64,000 nucleotides of DNA from contig JAFRKO010000025.1 in NCBI GenBank assembly GCA_017431685.1, forward strand, positions 1 through 64,000, read 5' to 3'. The notes under the pieces were generated by a model, which had not been told where the DNA came from, searched no databases, and was given only the letters and a program-made list of their open reading frames with translations. Origin of the DNA: Mogibacterium sp. (GTDB lineage Bacteria > Bacillota > Clostridia > Peptostreptococcales > Anaerovoracaceae). The translations under genes were made by a program, and so were the position numbers. This document shows, in pieces, positions 27,174 to 36,126 of this stretch (position 1 is the stretch's first letter; every line of letters starts with the position of its first letter).

Positions 27174-27326
27174 ATGAAAGGAAAGATTATTGCATGCACA
27201 GTATGTGCACTTACTTGCTGCTGCCTGTATACACATAGGAGAGTAATCAAGGCTCTTATCAATAATGAGCCGATGCCTAAAGCACCGGAATGGCATTTCT
27301 GGGTAAAGCCTGAAGGGCGCAGATAA
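27174..27326 (+). CDS. Small Cys-rich membrane peptide
   Basis: A 50-residue ORF with a GGAGAG site 8 bases before its ATG, 28 bases after the RpiB-like gene and followed by a terminator. One hydrophobic segment contains a Cys cluster (IIACTVCALTCCCLY), followed by a polar tail HRRVIKALINNEPMPKAPEWHFWVKPEGRR. The tail has well-formed codons and a Trp/Pro-rich motif, which favours a real gene. I do not recognise it. Five Cys in a row of 12 residues next to a metal-regulator-type palindrome is suggestive of metal or redox contact. Confidence 0.55.
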   Translation: MKGKIIACTVCALTCCCLYTHRRVIKALINNEPMPKAPEWHFWVKPEGRR

Positions 27327-27348
27327 TTTGGAGAATGTAAGTATAAAT

Positions 27349-27387
27349 ATGACAGGGGAAGTTTTATGAATCCCCTGTCATTTTTTA
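27349..27387 (+). terminator. Terminator after the RpiB-like operon
   Basis: ATGACAGGGG (27349-27358) pairs with CCCCTGTCAT (27372-27381), followed by TTTTT. Confidence 0.9.
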
Positions 27388-27405
27388 TTTACAGCATTCA
27401 GAAGA

Positions 27406-27435
27406 TTGGGAACAGTGTCTGTATGGTGGTATAAT
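27406..27435 (+). promoter_or_regulatory. Promoter of the aminotransferase-like lipoprotein
   Basis: TTGGGA (27406-27411), 18-base spacer, TATAAT (27430-27435) with a TGG extension; 57 bases before the ATG at 27493. Confidence 0.6.
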
Positions 27436-27492
27436 AATATGATATGTTATGGCGGACAGCCATCTTCAGGCATGTATATACCCGGAGGCAAA

Positions 27493-28923
27493 ATGAAAAA
27501 CCGCAGAAAAACGCTACCCCTGCTTATTGTTATGAGTATGGTTTTTTGTATGCTCAGTGCATGCGCGCAGAGTACATCTTCAGCAGAGGAAAGCGGATAT
27601 ACGATTGACAACATCAGAGATTACGTTGTCGGGCTTGATACAGAGATGGAGCTCGGGAACGGCGGAAAGAAAGCAGTAACGAATTTTGACAATGCCGCTA
27701 CTACACCTGCTCTCAAGCCTGTGATGGATGAGGTGAATACGCAGATGGAGAAGTACGGCTCTATCGGCAGAGGGTTTTCACCGAAGTCTGACTATTCTAC
27801 GGATCTGTATAATAATACAAGAGATAAGATCCTTGAGTTTGTAGGCGCAGATCCGGAGACGTATACAGTCTTTTATGTCAGCAATACCACGGATGGCCTG
27901 AACAAGCTGGCATCCGCGCTGATCGAAAAGAAAAGCGACGTGGTGCTCACAACGCGTATAGAGCATCACTCCAATGACCTGCCATGGCGAGAAGCCGGTA
28001 CGGTCATATATGCGGAAGTGGACGACCAGGGCCGTGTGATGTACGACGAGATCGAGAAGCAGCTGAAGAACAACAAGGTCAAATATGTCTCTGTAACAGC
28101 GGCTTCCAATGTAACAGGCTATGTCACTGATGTGCACAGGATCGCTAAGCTTGCGCACAAATACGGAGCAAAGATCATCGTCGACGGAGCCCAGATAGTA
28201 GCCCACAGAAAGTTTTCAATGCTCGGTGAAAGCAAAGATGAGAATATAGACTTCTTTGTATTCTCAGCGCATAAGATGTATGCGCCTTATGGCGGCGGCG
28301 CGGTAGTCGGTCTTACGGATGAACTCATGTCGCATATGCCGAAATTCTACGGCGGCGGTACGATCCATATCGTCGGTGATGAATGGGTAGAGTACGCTGA
28401 GGCACCAAAGAGCTATGAAGCCGGCTCTCCAAACTACCCTGGTGTCATAAGCCTGGGCAAAGCAATAGACATTCTTCAGGAGGTCGGTTTTGACGACATA
28501 GAAAAGCATGAGAAGGCTTTGAATCAAAGACTTGTCGACGGACTGAAGAAGATAGACAACTCGATAATCTACGGAGACTCAGAAGATCTCAGTGACCGTG
28601 TGGGAGTCATCACTTTCAATTTCAGCGATGTAAATTCTCATCTGGTAGCTGAGGAACTGTCGAACAGATACGGTATCGCTACAAGACGCGGCGCGTTCTG
28701 CGCGAATCCGTACGTATGGAGACTGTACGGGCTGTCGGATGAGGAGGTCAGAAACTTTGCGGAATGCTCCGATGTCAATACGCCCGGAATGATTCGTGTC
28801 AGTTTCGGGATCTACAATACGGAAGAGGAAGTTGATTATCTGCTGAAGGTATTGCCGGAAGCGATCAAACAGGCCAAGAAGACAAATGAAGAGAACTTCG
28901 GCCTTGCAAATCCGCTATATTAA
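27493..28923 (+). CDS. Lipoprotein with class V aminotransferase / cysteine desulfurase fold
   Basis: Start at ATG 27493 (GGAGG 5 bases upstream) gives 476 residues. Residues 1-24 are a clear lipoprotein signal: KNRRK, a hydrophobic stretch and the lipobox MLSAC with Cys24. The mature part is a full PLP fold type I enzyme of the SufS/CsdA group: NFDNAATTP, EHHSNDLPWRE, VDGAQIVAH, the Schiff-base Lys in SAHKMYAPYGGG (about residue 261), and a Cys in RRGAFCANPYVWR (about residue 402) where SufS-type desulfurases have their persulfide Cys. Sec-exported lipoproteins with this fold are unusual because PLP is normally loaded in the cytoplasm. Confidence 0.88.
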   Translation: MKNRRKTLPLLIVMSMVFCMLSACAQSTSSAEESGYTIDNIRDYVVGLDTEMELGNGGKKAVTNFDNAATTPALKPVMDEVNTQMEKYGSIGRGFSPKSDYSTDLYNNTRDKILEFVGADPETYTVFYVSNTTDGLNKLASALIEKKSDVVLTTRIEHHSNDLPWREAGTVIYAEVDDQGRVMYDEIEKQLKNNKVKYVSVTAASNVTGYVTDVHRIAKLAHKYGAKIIVDGAQIVAHRKFSMLGESKDENIDFFVFSAHKMYAPYGGGAVVGLTDELMSHMPKFYGGGTIHIVGDEWVEYAEAPKSYEAGSPNYPGVISLGKAIDILQEVGFDDIEKHEKALNQRLVDGLKKIDNSIIYGDSEDLSDRVGVITFNFSDVNSHLVAEELSNRYGIATRRGAFCANPYVWRLYGLSDEEVRNFAECSDVNTPGMIRVSFGIYNTEEEVDYLLKVLPEAIKQAKKTNEENFGLANPLY

Positions 28924-28977
28924 AACAATTCATAAATGAGCCAATGAAAGAATGTTAAAACAAAGGTGCATACTCAA

Positions 28978-31590
28978 ATGAAAGATAAAAAGAAAACCAG
29001 AAAGAAAAATACAAAGAAAAGCACAAAGACTAAATTTGCCAATGCATCGAAAGGACGAAAACTGCTTACGGTAATCGGAGGGCTGATCGCGCTCGGAGCC
29101 GCTGTTGTCCTTATGACCGTAGTCATTACGGCTGTAAAGGTGGGAGGCATAAATCAGGAAAGCCTGTATGCAAATATCGAACGCTCGTCAATCCTTTATG
29201 ATATAAACGGCACCGAGATAGATACGCTGCATTACACTGAAGACAGAACGATAGTACCTGTAAGTGAGATGCCTGATGATCTTAAAAATGCTTTCATCGC
29301 TATAGAGGATAAAACATTTTATAAGCATCACGGATTTAACTTCCGGAGAATGTTCGGAGCTGTTCTGTCAAAGCTCATCGGAAGATCCGCGTCCATAAGC
29401 GGCACCTCTACTATCACGCAGCAGCTCGCCAGAAATGCATATCTGGCCGAAATAAAAAGCCAGCGAAGTATAAGCAGGAAACTGTCAGAGATGTATATTG
29501 CATGGCGGCTTGAGCATAAGCTGACTAAAGATCAGATCCTCGAAGCATACCTTAACACGATATACCTTGGCTATGGAAACTACGGAGTAAGCGCTGCAGC
29601 AAGAACATATTTTTCAAAAGACGTAAGCGAGCTGACACTTGCGGAATGCGCAGCCCTGGCTGCTCTGCCTCAGGCACCGGATTCCTATGCCCTGATTACC
29701 GAAGAAGCCGAGGGCAATGAAGAGATCACAAACATAAACTACTATTCTCTCGACTCAATGGAGAACACGGAAGAAGAAGAGACAGACAACTGGGACTATA
29801 CGGATACCGCAGAGGAAGAAACAGGCGGCACAGGTTTTTACGCAAATGATATATCAAAAGACCGACGAGATCTTGTGCTGGAGCTCATGGCAGACCAGGG
29901 ATACATTTCGACTTCAGACGCTGAAGGCGCGCAGGTGAATATCATAGACATTCTTTCGCCGAGCTTCGAAGAGAAAGAATCCGCGTACACGTACTTTTCT
30001 GATTATGTAGCTAACGAAGTTATTAAGGATCTCACTGAAAAATATAAGATCAGTGAAGAGGAAGCCCAGCGCATGGTATATACGGGCGGGCTGGAGATAC
30101 ATACGACTCTGAGGAGCGACATACAGAATGCTATCTATAATGAATTCCAGAATGACGCGAATTTCCCGACAGCAGTCGACGGCAGCAAAGTGCAGGCCAG
30201 CATGGTCGTTACAGAGGTCGGCACCGGTTATATAAGCGGATTTGTCGGAGGCCGCGATGCTGAAGGATCAAACCTTTTCAACAGGGCAATAAGTCCGAGA
30301 CAGCCGGGATCATCGATAAAACCTCTTGCTGTATACGGAGCTGCGATTCAGAAGAGCTTCGATTACGCAGCAAAGAATCAGACGTTCAAGTATACCGACT
30401 ATGGCTTTGACACTCAGGGTACAAATTACTGGGGCGACTATATCACGGCAAGCTCTGTCGTGGTGGATGAGCCGCTGACAGTAAACGGAGAGGAATGGCC
30501 TCAGAATTTCTCTAAAACCTATTCAGGCAGAAATTCTCTGAGGACAGCTCTTCAGCAGTCGATCAACACATGCGCAGTCAAGATCCTGTGGCAGGTGGGG
30601 CTCGATTATTCCATGGAAATGCTTGAGAAGTACGGACTTACAACGCTTGAGACTGACACAAGCGCATCAGCTAACGATGTAAATCCGGCTGCTCTGGCAT
30701 TGGGAGCCATGACATACGGTGTTACCCCGCTTGAAATGTCGCTTGCATACGCAGCCTTCCCGGGCGGCGGAAAGGTCAATACGCCTGTCTGCTACACAAG
30801 TGTTACCGACGGAAACGGCAAAAGCCTGTTAAAGGGTGAATCCACATCTACAAAGGTGCTCGACGAGGGTGTTGCCTGGATAATGACCGACCTGCTCAAG
30901 TCTGTTGTATCAAGAGGTATCGCAGGTAATGCGGCTATTTCGGGTGTAGAGGTCGGAGGCAAGACCGGTACAACAAATGACACATTCGATGTATGGTTTG
31001 ACGGTTTCACACCTGATTACTCAGCTGCTTTATGGATAGGAACCGACCTCAACGTAGAGATGCTTGGTTCATCAGCACAGGCGGCAGCACTGTGGAGCAG
31101 GATAATGGGCCAGGTCAACGGCATCACAAACGGTGAATATCTGGAGATGCCTTCAGACGTGATACAGCAGAACGGAGAGTATTATACCAGCGGTACAGAA
31201 AAGAACGCGGGACAGTATTACGAGAAGTCTTCAAAAGATAAAAAGAAAAAGGAAAAAACCGAAGAAGATAAAGATAAAAAAGAAGATAAAAACGAGCCTG
31301 TCATCATCGATGATGAAGAAGAGATCGTTGATGAAGAAACGGGCGATGAGGGAACTGAATCTGAAGAATCCGGTGAGAACGAAAAAGACATTATAACAGA
31401 TGAAACAGAAGAAGAAATAATCGATTCCGGTGACATCATCGATGCAGGCGACAGCGATGATGCCGGTGACGGCAGCGATATGGAAATCGATCAGGATGAC
31501 GGCAGTACAGATGCATCAGAAGCAGAGAACCCTGATGGGAACGCTGACTCCGGCGGCAGCGGGGAGGCGACGCCGGATGCCAGTAATTAA
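28978..31590 (+). CDS. Class A penicillin-binding protein (PBP1a-like)
   Basis: Start at ATG 28978 (AAAGG site) gives 870 residues. A very basic cytoplasmic tail and one TM helix (about residues 25-50) precede a GT51 transglycosylase domain (AIEDKTFYKHHGF, GTSTITQQLARN, EAYLNTIYLG) and a transpeptidase domain with SxxK in QPGSSIKP (about residue 444), SxN in QQSINTC and KTGTTND. The last 130 residues are a disordered Lys/Glu then Asp/Glu/Ser-rich tail. It polymerises and cross-links peptidoglycan outside the membrane. An insertion rich in Glu/Thr (about residues 240-290) follows the GT domain. Confidence 0.95.
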   Translation: MKDKKKTRKKNTKKSTKTKFANASKGRKLLTVIGGLIALGAAVVLMTVVITAVKVGGINQESLYANIERSSILYDINGTEIDTLHYTEDRTIVPVSEMPDDLKNAFIAIEDKTFYKHHGFNFRRMFGAVLSKLIGRSASISGTSTITQQLARNAYLAEIKSQRSISRKLSEMYIAWRLEHKLTKDQILEAYLNTIYLGYGNYGVSAAARTYFSKDVSELTLAECAALAALPQAPDSYALITEEAEGNEEITNINYYSLDSMENTEEEETDNWDYTDTAEEETGGTGFYANDISKDRRDLVLELMADQGYISTSDAEGAQVNIIDILSPSFEEKESAYTYFSDYVANEVIKDLTEKYKISEEEAQRMVYTGGLEIHTTLRSDIQNAIYNEFQNDANFPTAVDGSKVQASMVVTEVGTGYISGFVGGRDAEGSNLFNRAISPRQPGSSIKPLAVYGAAIQKSFDYAAKNQTFKYTDYGFDTQGTNYWGDYITASSVVVDEPLTVNGEEWPQNFSKTYSGRNSLRTALQQSINTCAVKILWQVGLDYSMEMLEKYGLTTLETDTSASANDVNPAALALGAMTYGVTPLEMSLAYAAFPGGGKVNTPVCYTSVTDGNGKSLLKGESTSTKVLDEGVAWIMTDLLKSVVSRGIAGNAAISGVEVGGKTGTTNDTFDVWFDGFTPDYSAALWIGTDLNVEMLGSSAQAAALWSRIMGQVNGITNGEYLEMPSDVIQQNGEYYTSGTEKNAGQYYEKSSKDKKKKEKTEEDKDKKEDKNEPVIIDDEEEIVDEETGDEGTESEESGENEKDIITDETEEEIIDSGDIIDAGDSDDAGDGSDMEIDQDDGSTDASEAENPDGNADSGGSGEATPDASN

Positions 31591-31740
31591 TATGAATATG
31601 CGGGAACCTTATATTCTAATCCATTTCTAATAATATTCTAATTGTATATGAAGAACGTTTTCATTTTGCCGGCTTATCATTAAATCATCAAAGGAAAGAC
31701 CGGAAAAGACCGGTAAAAAAGAATGAATAAGGAGGCAGAA

Positions 31741-32361
31741 ATGGATAATTATCAGAAAGTCGAACAGCTCGTAAATAAGGCAGGATGCAGCTACGAAGAT
31801 GCTAAAACAGCCCTTGAAGGATGCGGATGGGATATGCTGGATGCCGTAATAAGCCTTGAAAGAGACGGAAAAGTAAAAAAAGAAACTGCAGAACAGAATA
31901 CGGAGGAGCCAATAGAGATCATTCCTGAAGTTTCCGCAGACAGTATCTCCGGAAATAACAGCCAGCAGATCGCTTACATCTATGATGGGAGCAAAAACGG
32001 AAATGCGGGCGATTCGGCAGGTTCCGGAAAAGCAGAAGGCTCACCAAAGCGCGAACACAAGCTTTGGAACCGTATCAGGCGCATTCTGATGAAAAACAGG
32101 ATGGTCGTCCTCAAAAGCAACGGTCAGCAGATCATAGACCTTCCGATAGTGATTCCGTTCATCGCACTTATCGCTTTCTTCTGGGCAACACTGATCATAG
32201 CAGTGGCTGCAATGGTGTTCGGATGCCGCTTCCACTTTGAAGGTGAGGATCTCGGAAAGACCAATATAAACAATACTATGGACAAGGCGACGGATTACGC
32301 CGAAAAGGTCAAAAATGACCTTGCAGGAAAAGCAAATGGCGGACAGAATACTGATAATTGA
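31741..32361 (+). CDS. DUF4342 protein with UBA-like domain and one TM
   Basis: Start at ATG 31741, 4 bases... preceded by AAGGAGG; 206 residues. The N-terminus (KVEQLVNKAGCSYEDAKTALEGCGWDMLDAVISLE) is a UBA/TS-N-like three-helix domain. A disordered linker and the DUF4342 core (NRMVVLKSNGQQIIDLPIVIPFIALIAFFW...) with one TM helix follow. The gene overlaps the response regulator start by 26 bases, so it forms one unit with the two-component system. Its function is unknown; the tight coupling suggests it modulates or is controlled by that system. Confidence 0.85.
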   Translation: MDNYQKVEQLVNKAGCSYEDAKTALEGCGWDMLDAVISLERDGKVKKETAEQNTEEPIEIIPEVSADSISGNNSQQIAYIYDGSKNGNAGDSAGSGKAEGSPKREHKLWNRIRRILMKNRMVVLKSNGQQIIDLPIVIPFIALIAFFWATLIIAVAAMVFGCRFHFEGEDLGKTNINNTMDKATDYAEKVKNDLAGKANGGQNTDN

Positions 32362-33040
32362 AGATGAGGAAAAGATCGCGCGTTTCATAGAACTGGAACT
32401 CATTCATGAGGGCTATGAAGTCGTGAAATGCGGCGACGGCAGAACAGGGCTGGAACTGGCTGAAGGCGGAGACTTCAGCCTTGTTTTGCTTGATATAATG
32501 CTTCCGGGTCTGAACGGGCTGGAAGTGCTCAGGAGACTTAGAAAGAGCTCCGATATTCCTGTGATTCTGCTGACTGCCAGGGATGCAGTTATGGATAAAG
32601 TGGCAGGTCTGGATCAGGGAGCTGACGATTATATAACCAAGCCTTTTGCCATTGAGGAACTGCTGGCCAGGATCAGACTGGTGCTGCGCCGCAGGTCTCA
32701 CGCGGATCATGAGCCTGCACATAATGATCCGGACGACATGCTCAGGTGCGGTGAGCTCACATTATCGGAAAGCCACCACGAGGTGAAATACGCGGGCAGT
32801 GAAATTGAGCTTACAGGCAGGGAATTCGACCTGCTCAACACTCTGCTCATCAATAAGAATATTGTGATGTCCCGTGACCGGCTTTTAGGCAGTGTGTGGG
32901 GATATGACTACATGGGTGAGACCAATGTGGTTGATGTGTATATCAGGTATTTGCGGAGCAAGATCGATGAAGTGTTTGGGATAAACCTTATTCAGACTGT
33001 TCGAGGGGTAGGTTACGTTATCAGGGACGAGAATGAGTAA
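32336..33040 (+). CDS. OmpR-family response regulator
   Basis: Start at ATG 32336 (AGGAAA site) gives 234 residues. The receiver domain has acidic pocket EDEE, phospho-acceptor Asp in LVLLDIMLPG and Lys in ITKPF. The C-terminal winged helix carries ELTGREFDLLNTLL and YIRYLRSKID...VRGVGYV. It begins inside the 3' end of the DUF4342 gene, and its own stop overlaps the histidine kinase start by 8 bases. It is the cognate regulator of that kinase; targets are not visible. Confidence 0.95.
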   Translation: MADRILIIEDEEKIARFIELELIHEGYEVVKCGDGRTGLELAEGGDFSLVLLDIMLPGLNGLEVLRRLRKSSDIPVILLTARDAVMDKVAGLDQGADDYITKPFAIEELLARIRLVLRRRSHADHEPAHNDPDDMLRCGELTLSESHHEVKYAGSEIELTGREFDLLNTLLINKNIVMSRDRLLGSVWGYDYMGETNVVDVYIRYLRSKIDEVFGINLIQTVRGVGYVIRDENE

Positions 33041-34205
33041 GGCGAGGAGAAAAAGGGAAAAACCAATCAGCACCGGTTCGATAGCATTCAGAATAGGACT
33101 TGGTTCGGGCCTTAATCTGTTGCTTATTTTCATTGTGCTCGACCTTGTAGTTCTTGGCATACTGCTTCTGCCGGATCTTAAGAACGGGCCGGGAGCTGCA
33201 GAGATCACTATTGACAGCTTCAATGCCCTGAAAGCCCTGCTCAGAGAGTGGAAGCTCGATATATTGCTGAGACTTGAAGGGCTCCTGGTGGTGCTCTGGG
33301 TGCTGTTTGAGACTCTGAGGGTGCGTGCGAAGCTCAGCCCTCTCCAGGAGTTCGCTGATGCAGCTCTAAAGCTGAGCGAGATGGACGGAGAAGCTGAACA
33401 ACGTTATCAGAAGCTTGAAAACGCTATTGATATGCTGAGCCCGGCGGAGGATGATCAGAAGCTTGCTACGGGAGATGCTGAACTGGCCGGTCTTGAGACA
33501 GCGGTCAACAAGCTGATGGCAAGAATGAGGGATTCATACCGGCAGCAGGCACGTTTTGTGTCCGATGCATCTCATGAACTCCGCACACCGATCGCTGTTA
33601 TCAGGGGGTATGCGGATATGCTCGACCGATGGGGTAAGACGGATGAAAAGATACTTGAAGAATCCATCCAGGCAATCAAAGACGAAAGTGAAAGCATGCA
33701 GCACCTGGTTGAGCAACTGCTGTTTCTGGCGCGAGGCGACAGCGGAAGGGTGCCTCTTAATATTTCCGGTTTCGACCTTTCGGAAATGATGCAGGAGGTC
33801 TGGGAAGAATCGGTGATGATCGATAAGGCTCACGACTACAGGTTCGAAAGCGGAGGAAACATTCCGGTCTGCGGAGATATATCTCTCTTAAAGCAGGCAG
33901 CCAGAATACTTATAGAGAACGCTTCAAAGTATACCCCTGAAGGGGGCGAAATTATGCTGAAAAGTCTTGTTGCGGATGGGCACCCGGCCTTTTCCGTTCA
34001 GGACAGCGGCATCGGAATAAGCGAAAGTGATATTCCGCATATTTTCGAAAGATTCTATCGTGCAGACGACTCTCGGTCCAAGCAGACCGGCGGAAGCGGT
34101 CTTGGGCTGGCCATTGCCAGGTGGATAGTAGAGCGCCATGGAGGCCATTTTGAGATTGTTTCAAGAAAAGATATAGGAACAAGGATAACAGTCATACTGC
34201 CGTAA
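33033..34205 (+). CDS. Sensor histidine kinase
   Basis: A 390-residue membrane kinase. Two TM helices (about residues 22-50 and 78-95) bracket a short extracellular loop of about 28 residues, too small for a ligand-binding domain, so it may sense a membrane or envelope state. HisKA has FVSDASHELRTPIAVIRGYADML (His near residue 183). HATPase_c has NASKYTPEGG, DSGIGI and GGSGLGLAIARWIV. Translationally coupled to the upstream response regulator. Confidence 0.94.
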   Translation: MSKARRKREKPISTGSIAFRIGLGSGLNLLLIFIVLDLVVLGILLLPDLKNGPGAAEITIDSFNALKALLREWKLDILLRLEGLLVVLWVLFETLRVRAKLSPLQEFADAALKLSEMDGEAEQRYQKLENAIDMLSPAEDDQKLATGDAELAGLETAVNKLMARMRDSYRQQARFVSDASHELRTPIAVIRGYADMLDRWGKTDEKILEESIQAIKDESESMQHLVEQLLFLARGDSGRVPLNISGFDLSEMMQEVWEESVMIDKAHDYRFESGGNIPVCGDISLLKQAARILIENASKYTPEGGEIMLKSLVADGHPAFSVQDSGIGISESDIPHIFERFYRADDSRSKQTGGSGLGLAIARWIVERHGGHFEIVSRKDIGTRITVILP

Positions 34206-34249
34206 AGATGTAAAAAAGAATATACAGTTTTGGGAAAAGGGGATCTGCC

Positions 34250-34666
34250 ATGTATTATGAGATAGAAGGACAGCTTAGCATAGAACCTGTTATTTTTGAT
34301 GATGATGAGCTGATAGCACGCGGTCATCATTACCCGTATACGGAGATAGAGTCGCTGGAGATCACCAGCGCGCAGCTCTTTTCGCCTTACGGTATTCTGA
34401 CATTGCGTACACAAGGCAAAGACATCCCGATTCCATTTGCCCGGTCCAGAAAAGCAAAGCTGGAGCTGGCGCTGCGGGACTTTAAAAAGCTGCGTGAAGG
34501 CGGAGGACAGGTAGCTGCAGATACGCCGCAAGGCGGCAGGAGATCAGATCAGCCTGCACCTATGGATCCTTACGAAGAGCTTAAAAAGCTTAAGGAACTG
34601 CTGGACCTCGATATAGTTACAAAAGAAGAATTTGAAGCAAAAAAGAAACAGTTGCTGGATCTGTAA
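34250..34666 (+). CDS. SHOCT-domain protein
   Basis: A 138-residue cytoplasmic protein. The N-terminal 90 residues look like a small beta-rich domain (YYEIEGQLSIEPVIFDDDELIA, YTEIESLEIT). After a Gly/Gln linker comes a SHOCT domain (DPYEELKKLKELLDLDIVTKEEFEAKKKQLL), a short oligomerisation helix pair common at the ends of bacterial proteins. Its stop codon lies inside a terminator stem. The function is unknown; it follows the two-component system by 44 bases with its own AAAAGGGGA site. Confidence 0.85.
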   Translation: MYYEIEGQLSIEPVIFDDDELIARGHHYPYTEIESLEITSAQLFSPYGILTLRTQGKDIPIPFARSRKAKLELALRDFKKLREGGGQVAADTPQGGRRSDQPAPMDPYEELKKLKELLDLDIVTKEEFEAKKKQLLDL

Positions 34667-34688
34667 GATCCGGCAACTGTTTCTTTTA
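34646..34688. terminator. Bidirectional terminator
   Basis: AAACAGTTGCtGGATC (34646-34661) pairs with GATCcGGCAACTGTTT (34667-34682) with T-rich sequence on both sides. It serves the SHOCT gene and the convergent oxidoreductase gene. Confidence 0.9.
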
Positions 34689-34709
34689 TAGGCTTGTATT
34701 GTTATTGGA

Positions 34710-36029
34710 TTACAGAACGTGCTTTCCGTACATAGCATCCTGCTCTTTTCTGAGCTTGTAGATCAGAGTGTTCTTGTCGAGCTCTACCATGTCGTATGTG
34801 ATGAGGTCGCCCTTCTTGCAGTCAACCTTCATAACAGCGTTCTTGTTGATCAGACCGAATGGTACATAGCCCTTCTCATCAGCTTCTGCCTCTGTGCAGA
34901 TTGAACCGAGTGTTGTGTATCCGCCGATTCCGTCGAGCTTGTCGCCTGCCTTGAGGTCGATCTTAGCCTGAGTGATGCACTCTGCTACGAGTCCGTCCTT
35001 AGCTACGCATGTCTTCTCTCCGTCGATAACAGCCTTAGCAACTGTGAGCGGTGTCTCGAGGTTGCAGAGGTGATATGGTCTGTAGAGTGTCCAGAGCGGT
35101 CCAGGACCCATGCTGTGGTAGCTAAGCTGATAAGCGATCTCAGCGTTGTCTGTGGAAACTGTTACGAATACGCCAGGAGCGATTCCGTTTACATACTCAA
35201 CTACGCCGTGCTTATTGAGGATTCCGCCGTCTTCCTTCAGCTTGAAAATCTCGTTGAGTTCCTTAACGCCTTCTGTTCCAGGAGCTGTCTTAGGACCGTG
35301 TCCGCCGATAACGTCAGGAATAAGACCTGTGTAGTTGCACATAGCAGTCATCTCTACCATTGTCTTTGTGCCGTCCTTGAATGCTGTGAGCATCTTCGGG
35401 CTCATCTTGCGGCGTGTTGCCTCTTCGAGTACTGTGTCAGGGTTGCAGTCATAGTCGATCTTGTTGTTCTTGCCCTTGCCCATTACTTCAACATTGAGTC
35501 CCATAGCCTTTGCGAAGCAGTAGAGCTCCATAACAGCACCTGGCTCGTCTCCTGCGGAACCTGTGTAGATTACGCCGTGCTCCTTAGCGAACTTGTCGAG
35601 ATAAGGTCCGATAACAACGTCTGTCTCAACGTTGAGCATTACTACGTGCTTACCGTTCTTCATAGCATCTGTAGCTACCTTAGCGCCTACATCAGGAACT
35701 CCTGTGCAGTCGATTACAGCGTCAACGCCCTCTGCTGCGGAAACGAAAGATGCATCGCCGCATGCAACGTACTTATGAGCAGCGATTCCTGCGTTTGCTT
35801 CTTCGAGAGTGTTTGCAACAACGATATCTTCATCAGCAACTTCTGCGTACTTGAAAGCCTGTACTGCGAGATCTATATTGATGTCGGATACGATTGCAGG
35901 TGTCATTCCCTTCATGAGAACCATCTGTGTAACCATTCCGCGGCCCATCTGTCCAGCGCCTACGATACCGACCTTGATGATCTTGCCTTCTTTTTCTCTC
36001 TGCTCGAGTTTCCAGTTCATGTTAAGCAT
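34710..36029 (-). CDS. NAD(P)-dependent oxidoreductase with SAF domain
   Basis: A 439-residue enzyme with an N-terminal Rossmann fold like homoserine dehydrogenase (VGIVGAGQMGRGMV near residue 20, then VIDCTGVPDVGAKVA), a central catalytic part (YTGSAGDEPGAVMELYCFA, GKGKNNKIDYDCNPD) and a C-terminal SAF/antifreeze-like domain (LVAECITQAKIDLKAGDKLDGIGG). Strong AAGGAGG site. It lies 97 bases after the PTS EIIA gene on the same strand. In this locus it takes the place of sorbitol-6-phosphate dehydrogenase, so I infer it oxidises the polyol phosphate delivered by the PTS. Substrate not established. Confidence 0.82.
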   Translation of the reverse strand: MLNMNWKLEQREKEGKIIKVGIVGAGQMGRGMVTQMVLMKGMTPAIVSDINIDLAVQAFKYAEVADEDIVVANTLEEANAGIAAHKYVACGDASFVSAAEGVDAVIDCTGVPDVGAKVATDAMKNGKHVVMLNVETDVVIGPYLDKFAKEHGVIYTGSAGDEPGAVMELYCFAKAMGLNVEVMGKGKNNKIDYDCNPDTVLEEATRRKMSPKMLTAFKDGTKTMVEMTAMCNYTGLIPDVIGGHGPKTAPGTEGVKELNEIFKLKEDGGILNKHGVVEYVNGIAPGVFVTVSTDNAEIAYQLSYHSMGPGPLWTLYRPYHLCNLETPLTVAKAVIDGEKTCVAKDGLVAECITQAKIDLKAGDKLDGIGGYTTLGSICTEAEADEKGYVPFGLINKNAVMKVDCKKGDLITYDMVELDKNTLIYKLRKEQDAMYGKHVL

Positions 36030-36126
36030 AATAGTAATCCTCCTTGTTGGTCATATGCTTTGAGTTATGGATTTCTTCTTTAAATATTTATGTTAGTGAT
36101 ATTTATTATGTTTTTATGCAGACTGC

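Noticed and set aside
35070-36083. Plus-strand ORF of 337 codons, rich in Cys, Ser and His
   Set aside because: Antisense to the SAF oxidoreductase; composition is what reverse reading of that codon usage gives.
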